Shown here in pieces: positions 55,417 through 64,000 of a stretch of 64,000 nt of DNA. Where the stretch lies: positions 115,009,290 to 115,073,289 of the forward strand of contig QVOM02000034.1 in the NCBI GenBank assembly GCA_003586115.2. Direction: 5' to 3'. Numbering within the stretch: position 1 is the stretch's first letter; the number at the start of each line of letters is the position of its first letter. Source of the DNA: Salvator merianae. Lineage: Eukaryota > Chordata > Lepidosauria > Squamata > Teiidae. The notes beneath the pieces are model-generated. The model saw only the letters and a list, made by a program, of their open reading frames with translations. It was not told the origin of the DNA and ran no database searches. A program made the translations under genes and the position numbers.

Positions 55417-57912
55417 TGTCATTCATTAAATTGTGAAACCACATAGAAATCCACACTGCTAGCTTTTCCTGTAACACTTCTAACCATGGTCATTTCAAAA
55501 GAAAAGCAAACAAAATATTTATAAAAATTACCAGAACTTTGGTAAAAGATAGGCAGCACTTCTGCAACAAAAAGATTGGAGAGACAGTATCCAATTCATA
55601 GGATCTTTCTGGAATACCTTTAGCATTAGCCATAGAAAATTCTCTTTTCATCCTGACTTTTGGTTGTTGTTTTTTTGTGGTTTTTTTGTGAACCTTAGAG
55701 TGTAAGATTATGTTCACACTTACCTGGAAGTATGTTTTTCCTGGTGACTATTCAAACAAGCAGATTTTTTGCAATATGGTATATTGCATGATTGACAGGA
55801 AACAACAGACCTTGCCATTCTATATGAACACAAAAAATGAATTAAGCATGCAGCCAGTGTCTGCTCAGTTTGAATTTTCAGTACTGATTGTGCAAACAAG
55901 TACTGTGTGTATGATAACGGATGAATGCCACGGGCAGAGAGCTAAATGATCTTCTATTTACATAAAATATATATAGGATCCTAGACCTTGGAGGAGCAGA
56001 AATCGGTTCTCACTGAACTTCTTCAAATCAGGGTGGTTCTATTGGTTTGAATTTGAGTAGAAACGCCATTTAAAAAGGGCTTGACTCATATGTGAGCTGA
56101 ACATTGTATGGCTCATTGAATCAGCCTGAGTCGGGTCAAAATGCAGTAAATTGTCATTCTCATATCTCAGATTTAATTACAATGTTTTAACAATGAATAG
56201 AAGATCAATCTTAAGAGACAGGTGCATACTTTACCCTCTCCTGTGCCAGAGGCAACAAGTTGAATAAAACACTTTTCAGTTAATCTAGGCATATCCCATT
56301 AAGCCTTTGCTAACCCCCAACTTTCAATTTAGAGGCATATATATTTATTTCTGTGGAGAAAACCTGGGTGTGCTAGTAAAGAGTTAACTTGCTCTGTAAG
56401 AGTTAACAAAATATGATGCTTTCAAAAAATGTTTGACTGTAGGAGTGATTTTGCTGAGATGGTTGCCTTGTGGAGTCACTAAGTCTAAAAAGAAATGAGA
56501 GCCTACCTAAAAATTGATGTTGTGGGTTTTTGTTTTTTAAGCAATCAGTCAGTTAATGAGACTTCTGACCTCGGGATTAACCCAGATCTGCAGAATAAGT
56601 CAATCATGATTTATTGATTAGTCATACAACCATACCAAAACAAAGGAAAAGAAAAGAAAAAGCAAGGAACCAGGGGTATAAGCACACATATACAAAATAT
56701 AATGGACAATAAACCCTAAACAATATAATTGGATTAAGCCATGTCTGCAGCATAAAGAATAGATAATATGTGAAAAAATCACAACACCACAGCAGCAAGG
56801 ATTTGCTTTTAAAAATTTCATTAGCTAATATTGGGCTAGGTTCTGATGCCAGTTTAAAGATTGATTTAAATGTTCATATTTTTAAATAAAACATTAGAAA
56901 AGAAATCTTCAAAAACTCCATTAAAATCAGCTGGCCCCCCAAACCTTTTGCAGCTTTCAGGGGATGTTCAAACCATGTCCAGGACCCTGTTATGGAATTT
57001 GGGGCTCTAGCTCTTGTCAATAAAAATCATTCCAGTGGCCTGTCTGTTCACAGTGACTGTAGTTAAGGAACGATTTTGAGCTAGAGCCTTCAGATCAAAG
57101 TAAAAGGGCTCTGGCCGTGCCCAGAAAACCCTCAGAAGTGTAATGGTTGAGAATCCAACTGATTTTTAAGAATGTTTTGAAGATTTCCTTTTAAATGTTC
57201 CATTTATACAACATTAAAAGAAATCTTCAAAGCAAAACAAAATACTTTATAATTTGAATGGCAGGTAGAAGTATCCTCTCCTGCTACTACTGACCTTGGG
57301 GGGAGGGGTAAGGGGAGGGGCCTATGGTGGCCTTCCATGGGAAAAAGAGAACACAAGGGGATGCCTCCCCATTTCCAATGAAGAAACCATTTAAAAATCA
57401 GTAAAAATCAACCCAAGGATGTGTTTCAACCCCAGAAATATGGAATGGTCTCTTTCATGGAATGAGTCAAGGGACCCATTCTATATCCCCACTCCATAAA
57501 TGATAGTCCCAAAATTTGTAGGGGGATATGAGTACAACCTATGAGCCAAACCATGAAAGAACTGGGTGGTAGATGGTTAACCTTTTTTTAAAAAAATGTC
57601 CTCTAAACAGTCAGGGGGGAAAAAAAAAAAAAAAACCTCCTGGCAACTGCAACATTGGAAGAAGGAAAGCAGTCATGTGCCCCCAAAATAAAAATGGTGA
57701 AAATAGCAGCTGAAAATGGCAATGATAGTGAAGCACAATTTTGGGAAAAAAACAAAATTAAAAGCACAAAAAATCAAGGTAATGTGTCAGCACTGAAGTT
57801 TTTTTAAAAAAATGAATATAGCTAAAAAGTGGTCACAAAAAAGGACCTGAAAATACCACAAAATTACTGTAAATGATCTGAAAAAAATTTAACGTAATAG
57901 TGATTAGGACTT
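55417..57912. other. No recognised feature
   Basis: Unassigned AT-rich sequence. An A-run flanked by G6 and CC lies near 57,615-57,637. No LINE or TIR family recognised. Confidence 0.4.
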
Positions 57913-58281
57913 GGGGTCTGTTCACACTTTGTACTAGTGAGTGTTCTTCCATACTCTGTGGAGGCCCTTGTGACTGAGAACAGAATAATGCTGATCCCCA
58001 CTGCAGCTAGCGTGGAACACAACTTAATGCTCCACAGCTTTACTGGGAGCTGATAGTCAGCTCCCAGTAAAGTGCATTCACACTTGCCATAGTTGCTGTG
58101 CCTGTGTGATCACATGATGGCATTTGCTCATTCGCAATCACATAGTCATACCTGCATCCTTCACAGCGCTGCCGGTCACCATGACATTTCCCAACTGTTG
58201 CCTTGGCAAGAATCCAGCAAGGCTACCAGCATTCACACCACAATATTATCCTGTTCTAGGGTGGTAAGTGCAAACAGGCTC
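57913..58281 (-). mobile_element. Family A TIR element, minus orientation
   Basis: Left GGGTCTGTTCACACTTTG and right AAGTGCAAACAGGCTC. The interior has the landmarks in reverse: TGGAGGCCCTTGTGACTG, ATGCTCCACAGCTTTACTGG, TGTGATCACATGATGGC, CCATGACATTTCCCAACTG, and CTACCAGCATTCACACC. CTT precedes the left end, and the bases after the right end can be read as CTT only if its tip is shortened. Confidence 0.68.
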
Positions 58282-58429
58282 TTGGACACAAAAAAGCCCA
58301 GTTTTGTCCTGAACACAGAACAAGCTCATAAGTAAGGAAACATATTGTTTTGTGACTGGAACACTTAAAATGTCCCATCCCTACTCAGAACAACCCAAAT
58401 TCAAACCATTTTGTGTAACGCTAGTAGGG

Positions 58430-58572
58430 ATTATCTATTTATGTAATTAAAACCTCAAAGCAGGTTACAATAAAAGATGGATGAAATAATTAATAAAAGC
58501 ATTCTTAAAATAGTAGACTGGAAAGGGAAAATCATTCATCTGGAAGGTCTGGGTAAAAATACATCTTCAGCA
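58430..58572 (-). mobile_element. LINE 3' end, minus strand
   Basis: TATCTATTTATGTAATTAAA, CTCAAAGCAGGTTACAATAA, then GGAAGGTCTGGGTAAAAATA and CATCTTCAGCAAACACC. These words recur in reptilian L2-type 3' UTRs (GCGGCTTACAATA..; CTTCAACAAGCGCC) read backwards. Degenerate. Confidence 0.45.
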
Positions 58573-58579
58573 AACACCT

Positions 58580-59064
58580 TAAATATGTTAGCATAGGTAC
58601 CTTGTGGTAGTTTCTGTACGGTCCTTGTGGATGGGGAAAATGTACCTTCCAGTGTATTGAATGGTACCAAGGAGGCTTAAGCTTGTAGTGGTCCTTGGCA
58701 TGTAAGTTGCACAAGAGAGCACTCCAATGGGAGACCATTTTCATGTGATTTCCTGAGTGTTCCCTCCAGCTGTGGGGCAGTCCAGTCATCTACCATGCAG
58801 ATAACTGGACAGGCCCAAGCAAAGCATGAACGCCAGTGCCTTTTTGCCAGTCCACAGAAATTGCCCAGAAATGGACTGTTTGCAGCACACAACAAAAATC
58901 TGCACCAGCTTACAACTTTTTGGGGGCAGGAAACTTTTGTTTCCTGGTTTCCATAGATAGACCAGGACTATCAGCCATCATGCAGTCAACTGGCAGCACA
59001 CTACCGATTGCCTCTGTTTCTGGTCCAATTCTCTTGATTCTATGAATGAATGTGGAAAAATCTA
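58580..59064 (+). mobile_element. Family B TIR element, degenerate
   Basis: Contains the hairpin CAGGAAAC-TTTT-GTTTCCTG (58,927-58,946), CACCAGCTTACAACTTTT upstream, and a right end GAATGTGGAAAAATCT. The left boundary is uncertain. Confidence 0.45.
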
Positions 59065-59590
59065 GAAGTGCACCCACCACTACTGTGGACCAGCAGAGGC
59101 CACACCCTTCTTAGTACAGCCTGTCCACACTGGAATAAGCTGTGGACCAGAATAGGGTGGAAAATGGTGCTCTATCCCAATTCAAGCATGGATCTCTTTA
59201 AAGAGGTTCACAACTGGAACAGTGTTGATATCCTGGACCACAAAGGACTTGCGGAAGGCATGCCCTGTTGCTTGGAATACAATGGGGCAGCATTTTGGTG
59301 GTGTGCCAGAAGGCACCACTAGACATGGTGCTGGACATTGGCATGCCACTGAAATGGCTCTGGCCAGAAGTTCTAAAGGGCAGGAACTTTTGTTCCCTTC
59401 CTTTGAAGGCTGAGCACTGACTTCAAGGTCCAAACAGGGCCTCTGAGGCTGACACTCAGGCTTCTTCAGATGGGAACAACTGTCTGGAATGCAAACAGCC
59501 CAATGGCAACCCATCCCAGGGTGGACTGGTTTCCTATCCCACGCTAGGGCAAGCCACCTGGATAGGCTAGGTTAGTGTGGAAACTGCCTA
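59065..59590 (+). mobile_element. Family B TIR element
   Basis: Has TGGACCACAAAGGACTTGC, GCATTTTGGTGGTGTGCC, CATTGGCATGCCACTGAAAT, and the hairpin core GGAAC-TTTT-GTTCC (59,383-59,396). It ends GGTTAGTGTGGAAACTGCC, a degenerate terminus. It directly follows the copy ending near 59,064. Confidence 0.5.
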
Positions 59591-60227
59591 TAAGTCTCAA
59601 AGGCAAAAATGTGCCAGGAGATGGGTGCCACTACAGGAAAGGCCCAACTGCAGATAGCTAGGAGATGAAATTTTTCCAGCAGGAAATTCATTGATGATCT
59701 CAGTGGTCTTGCAGGTCTGTAATAGAAAAGGCTGTTTGCTAAGTAACCCAGGTTTTTTTATTGCCTTGTACACTGGAGAGAAAACCTTAAATCTTGCCCA
59801 TCCGCTAATGAAAATGCTGTAAAGAGCATCCATGTCAGTAGCGCTAAACACACAAACAACAGCATCATGGGACAGAGTTAAAATGGGTAAAGGTAGCACT
59901 TCTTTCTTATGCTATAAATACAGGAAAGAGATAACTGTATCTTGTACTCTGTACTTTGTTCAAATGTTATAATGCTTAAGGGTTTAAAATGTTTAGTTTG
60001 TCCCGTGCCTTTTGGTTGCTCTCTCCTATGTCTGTATATGGGCAATTGTGCATTGGCTGGTATACCAGACCAGCACGTGTACTAGGAGCCTCCCTTATGC
60101 ATGCCTTGTCTCTAGCTCTGGAACTTCCCATTGTCTGGGGTTGCAAGGAGTAAAGTGACCTCTATCCCTCAAGAAATGGGAGAATAGGTAAATTAGCCAG
60201 GAATGTATGTCTGCTTAGGGGAAAAAA
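59591..60227. other. No recognised feature
   Basis: Unassigned. Confidence 0.4.
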
Positions 60228-60370
60228 TTATTTATTTGTTTTTAAACATTTATGTCCCATCCTTCACCGGCTGGTCACTACATTCTATAAAATGACATAA
60301 AACATAGGCAAAATAAGTAAAACATTATTAAATGAAGCATAATTAAAGTACCACCTTCCCACCCTGCCAG
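60228..60370 (-). mobile_element. LINE 3' end, minus strand
   Basis: ATTATTTATTTGTTTTTAAA, CATTTATGTCCCATCCTTC and CTATAAAATGACATAAAAC form the reverse complement of an L2-type 3' tail (..GGATATAAAT..AATAAATAAT). Confidence 0.55.
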
Positions 60371-61199
60371 GACAACATTAGGATGGAGCTAAACATCAAC
60401 AGTGGACTGTGCAGAGAGGCAACAAATACAGAGATATACACCTCAGTGTGATTCAGCCTTTTCCACAAGCTCCTCAGCTGCCCCCACACCTCAGTGGCAT
60501 AGGGTGCACCTTGGCTGCCCCCACACCTCAGTAACATAGGGTGCATCAAAGCAAGGACATTTCCTTACACCCATAGAACAGTGTCTGCAGCCAAACAACC
60601 CATGCGTCACCCAGAAGTGGACCTACCAACACAGCACCCGCATAAAGTAGGCACATTGGTCACTCTTGCTGCCACTATGCACAGCAGTTCTGGACGTGAC
60701 TGAGGGTGGCAGGCATCATCAGAGCAGTGTAGAGCACTTCAAGGCTTTCCAGCATCCTTCTCAGAGTGCTCTACAGCAGCAGACTCCTCTGAAATTTAAC
60801 TGTCACACTTCTAGAGTTCTCTCAGAGCACCTGCCACCATAGATGTGAATGCGACCCTAGAGTTTTTTTTCCCAAACAAGAAGGCTGCCAGAAAAGAACA
60901 AATCCAAAGCAGCTAGGTCCTGGTTGCTTTTTCTGCAGACTCTTGCACTTGCCACTATATTCCTCCTAATAGAAAGACATCATAATGACAGAAGAACATT
61001 TAGTGTTCTTCCTTGCTCCGGGAACAAGGGGGAAACTATTTCACCTAGGTTTTACCTAATGCCGTTTTGAAGCTAGAGCTGTTTGTAGTGATTGATGCTC
61101 TGTAACAAAACAGAGTAAGGAGTGCAGGTGTTCAGTGTTAGAAGGGAGAAGCAGATTTTTTTTCTGTTCAACTGTAATCCTTAATAGAGATGAACAGAC
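60371..61199. other. Mostly unassigned, short internal duplication
   Basis: GCTGCCCCCACACCTCAGT followed by (G/A)(G/A)CATAGGGTGCA occurs twice, at about 60,477 and 60,510 (33-bp spacing). The rest is unassigned. Confidence 0.5.
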
Positions 61200-62162
61200 A
61201 GAAAGCATCACCTTTGCTTTTGAAGGAAGCATCAGGGAAAGAGGAAGCCAGAGGAAGCATCAGGGAAAGACTAAGCCAGCCGCCCTGAGGGAGCCGAGAG
61301 TCGAGAGATTCGAGCTTGGAGAGCTTGGAGAGCCAGCTTGGAGAGCCAGTAAGATTATAACGGGCAGTGCCATCCATGGAGACAAGATTAAGAGCCGCAG
61401 AGATTACATTGGACTGTGACGATATTTCATTCTGTTTCCGGAGACGCCCGAGACAAACTCGGACGCCGAGGAAGTTTTTCTAGGTGTCAGGAGCAGTGCG
61501 AGACATTAGGGAGGACGCTGGAGGAGTTGCGGGGCCTGCTTGAGATGTGGAGCGATCCCTACATTGTCTGGTCTTCCTGGACTGGAGTCCCTTTCAATTG
61601 GACTCGAGGTGTTTTGCCAAGAGGAGAGGCCAATTGTGGGGCCTCCCTGATTTTGCTGATCCCACTAAGCCATTATTTACCATGGAGGGGCGAAGGCTAC
61701 ATAGATCCCTCTGCGAGGTCTACCCCGTCTCTGAAATCCAAGTTTCCCTTGCTGGAGCATTTTTTTACCATCTGGCAAGGAAGGGGGTGAGGTGAGATTT
61801 CTATATAGAAGCCTTTTAAGGTTGAACAGTGTGGACTTTAAGATTAAAAGAACTGTGATAGAAACATTTGCCCTCACCTCTACAGGACTGTTTTAACAGG
61901 ACTGTTTCTGGGGCTTATCTTAGACTTCTTTAATATCTTATATAATTGTACCTCGCGCTTTTATCATTTTGAACACTGTATAGGCTGTTATTTTGATTTA
62001 GATAGATTCGAAGGTGGTCTATGTATTAACATACTGCGATTTTGCTGCTGCTATATTGGATGGGTGAGTGGGGGGTGTTTTTTAGTGTGGGTTTTAAACT
62101 GGGGTTTTAAATTGGGGTTTGAGGGTTTTGGGGGTTAGAAAGGTCTTTTTAATTAAATATGT

Positions 62163-63810
62163 TTGGAGTGGATGTGGAGTATGAATGATGAATATGTGTG
62201 GAATGGAAGGACCGGCCTGCCGAGGGGAGGAGGGGCCGGGGGATGGGGAGGGATGATCTCTGGGGTGGTAGAGGGCTGGAGCATACCGGTCCTGTTGGGG
62301 AGAGGCAGGTATGGTGGGAGCCGGGAGGTAGGCTGCTCATGGGGAACGAGGATCCGCTGCTTGAAAGCTGTTCCTCGTGCTGGCCCCTTAGGACCATCTA
62401 GCTCAACCCGTAGTACTGGTGATAGGCGAAGTCTGGTCCCTGGGCTCAGGCTATTGCTACTCAACGCCAGGTCAGTTAATAATAAAGCTCCCCTCATTCG
62501 GGACTTGCTTTCGGATGAGGAGGCCGACCTGGCGTGTGTGACTGAAACCTGGCTGGGCTCCGAGGGAGGTGTTCCCCTCTCGGAAATTTGCCCATCCGGG
62601 TTTCAAGTGTGACACCAGCTGCGACCCCAGGGAAGGGGGGGGAGTGGCGATTATTGCCCGGAAGACTCTTAGCCTACACAGGCTCGCTGCTTCCGAGATT
62701 GCAGGTGGTGAGTTCCTCTTTGTGAAGTTCGACCTAGGGGTTCAGGTGGGCTTGTTGCTCGTGTACTTGCCTCCCAGCTGCGTGTCAACTGCCCTGCCTG
62801 CGCTACTCAAGGAGGTAGCCGGGTTGGTGGTCGAGTCCCCCAGACTTATAGTCTTGGGGGACTTTAATGTGCCGTCGCTTGGCGAATCCTCTGGGTTGGC
62901 ACAGGAGTTCATGGCTTCCATGGCAACCATGGACCTGACCCAGGTAGTTCAGGGCTCGACTCACGAAGGGGGACACACACCCGACATGGTATTTCTCTCG
63001 GGAGAAATACCGATCTAAATTTGTAATGATCTAAATTTAAGGGGCTTAGACATTATGCCCTTGTCATGGTCAGATCATTTTCTGCTACGGCTTGACTTCA
63101 GGGTGCCGATCCTTCCTCGCAGGGAGGCAGAACCGATTAGGTGGTTCCGCCCCAGATGCCTAATGGACCCGATAAGTTTTCAGAGGGTGCTTGGGGAAGT
63201 ACCGGACTTGCTTATACACAATTTGGCAGAGTCCCTGGCAACGGCCTGGAATATGGCCGCGAAGGGGGCTCTTGACCGGATTGCGCCTATGCGACCTCTC
63301 TGTGGTAGTAGACCTAGGAGATCTCCTTGGTTTACCAAGGAGCTCAGGGGGATGAAACGCCAGAAGAGACGTCTAGAGAGCCATTGGAGGGCCAGTAAAT
63401 CTGAATCTGACCGAACACAGCTAAGTTCTTATATTCAGACTTATCTTGTGGCGATCAAGGTGGCAAGATCGACATTTCTTTCCACAGTGATTGCGTCTGC
63501 GGAATCTCGCCCAGCCGCCCTGTTCAGGGTGACTTGCTCTCTCCTTAATATGGGAGGGGGAGACGAACCCGTACAGGGTAGTGCTGAGGATTTTAATCAG
63601 TTTTTCTCAGACAAAGTCGCTCAGATTCGGGCAGACCTGGACTCCAACTGGGAAGCAGTGTTGACTGACAACGAGTCGGTCAAGGTGACTGGGGCACGTC
63701 TTTGTCCGGTTATATGGGGAGAGTTTGAACCTGTGACGCCTGATGAAGTGGACAAGGCCATGGGAGCTGTAAGCTCCGCCACCTGTTTATTGGCTGGTTT
63801 CAACCATTAG
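62163..63810 (+). pseudogene. L2-like LINE ORF2: endonuclease and linker, broken in several places
   Basis: Endonuclease blocks are all recognisable: LLNARSVNNKAPLIRDLL, then CVTETWLGSEGG, GGGVAIIARKTLSLHRL, LLLVYLPPSCV, LIVLGDFNVPSLGES, the STHEGGHTPDMVF block and SWSDHFLLRLDF. The linker has TKELRGMKRQKRRLESHWR, TYLVAIKVARSTFLSTVIAS and DFNQFFSDKVAQIR, as in other L2 ORF2 proteins. Breaks: a TGA just after GFQV (about 62,610) with a frame change before the GGGVAII block; an in-frame TAA at 63,016-63,018 between the PDMVF and SDH blocks; and a frame change near 63,800 just before the RT. The Met at 62,163 lies about 80 residues before the EN proper, so the true start is uncertain. Confidence 0.85.
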
Positions 63811-64000
63811 GGAGGTGACGCGGGGCTGGGTCAAGGCGATTGTCAATGCTTCTTTGAGGGAGGGGTCCTTTCCGGCTCCCTACAAGTAGGCAATTGTGCA
63901 CCCCCTCCTCAAGAAGCCCTCCCTGGACCCAGCTGTTTTAAACAACTATCGTCCTGTCTCCAACCTTCCCTTTATAGGGAAGGTTGTTGAGAAGGTGGTG
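63809..64000 (+). pseudogene. L2-like LINE ORF2: N-terminal RT blocks, window-truncated
   Basis: In the third frame: REVTRGWVKAIVNASLREGS, then FPAPYK with a TAG at 63,887-63,889, AIVHPLLKKPSLDPAVLNN, YRPVSNLPFIGKVVEKVV. This is the canonical start of the L2 RT. The palm (FxxGVPQG..YADD) would lie beyond the window. The downstream half can be compared with the copy at 21.0-22.3 kb, which holds the RT part missing here. Confidence 0.85.

Larger units (their letters stand above)
61200..64000 (+). mobile_element. L2-like LINE, 5' half, plus strand, cut by the window end
   Basis: A 5' UTR-like region (61,200-62,160) has short tandem repeats: GGAAGCATCAGGGAAAGA twice at 61,226-61,272 and an AGCTTGGAG array at 61,312-61,347. 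It is followed by the EN (62,400-63,100), the EN-RT linker (63,100-63,790) and the start of the RT (63,809 onward). The coding half is markedly more GC-rich than the surroundings. Two open frames in the 5' region (61,135-61,419 and 61,416-61,790) show no ORF1 domain. Confidence 0.8.

Noticed and set aside
1..64000. tRNA, rRNA or host exons
   Set aside because: No cloverleaf with A and B boxes, no rRNA core, and no multi-exon protein homology were found on reading both strands; a covariance-model scan would be needed to exclude small RNAs.

Overview
This window reads as intergenic DNA from a reptile genome, most likely a squamate. I found no host protein-coding gene, no rRNA, no tRNA and no bacterial-type operon. 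The evidence is the repeat content. Relics of CR1 and L2 LINEs dominate, with one L1 relic, a candidate solo LTR, non-autonomous hAT elements with perfect 8-bp target duplications, large families of terminal-inverted-repeat (TIR) elements, and purine/pyrimidine microsatellites. The only convincing protein homology is to retrotransposon endonuclease (EN), reverse transcriptase (RT) and ORF1-type domains, nearly all broken. The other open frames are short and chance-like.

Layout. 0-1.1 kb: old plus-strand L2 RT relic. 1.1-9.3 kb: mostly unrecognised, with a GGAA/GAAA tract (3.1 kb), a partial TIR element (5.5 kb), a CTTT tract (7.2 kb) and an L1 ORF2 C-terminal relic (8.2 kb). 9.36-10.8 kb: hAT element, family A TIR element, family B TIR element. 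13.4-15.3 kb: two family B fragments. 17.1-20.2 kb: minus-strand CR1 holding an ORF1 end, an EN domain and a broken RT, interrupted by TIR elements that are themselves nested. 20.2-20.8 kb: another reptilian repeat split by a family A element. 21.0-22.3 kb: 5'-truncated minus-strand L2 with a long open RT frame. 24.5 and 33.3 kb: inverted copies of one palindromic miniature element. 26.9-29.5 kb: minus-strand L2 split by a 1.2-kb candidate solo LTR. 30-40 kb: family B copies, a GC-rich hAT element inside one of them (37.5 kb), and a three-unit ~132-bp degenerate tandem repeat split by another. 44-48 kb: LINE fragments, B and A copies, a third hAT element. 49.9-52.1 kb: degenerate but long plus-strand L2. 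54.3-55.4 kb: CR1 3' end and a family B copy carrying a 124-bp, one-mismatch inverted repeat. 57.9-60.4 kb: more A, B and LINE-tail material. 61.2-64.0 kb: the 5' half of a plus-strand L2 cut off by the window edge.

Families A and B are my labels. A has ends like GGGCCTGTTCACACTT and B has ends like GGCCCTTTCTGCACTT. No transposase was found for either. Several copies are flanked by matching 3-bp words (ATT, ACA, TCT). Many family B copies share a hairpin whose stem sequence differs between copies but still pairs.

No cooperating gene system is visible. The informative parts are the nested insertion order, the GC-rich hAT cargo, the near-identical inverted repeat, and the hairpin-forming miniature elements. 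Coordinates of degenerate relics are approximate to tens of bases; coordinates tied to target duplications or palindromes were read base by base.
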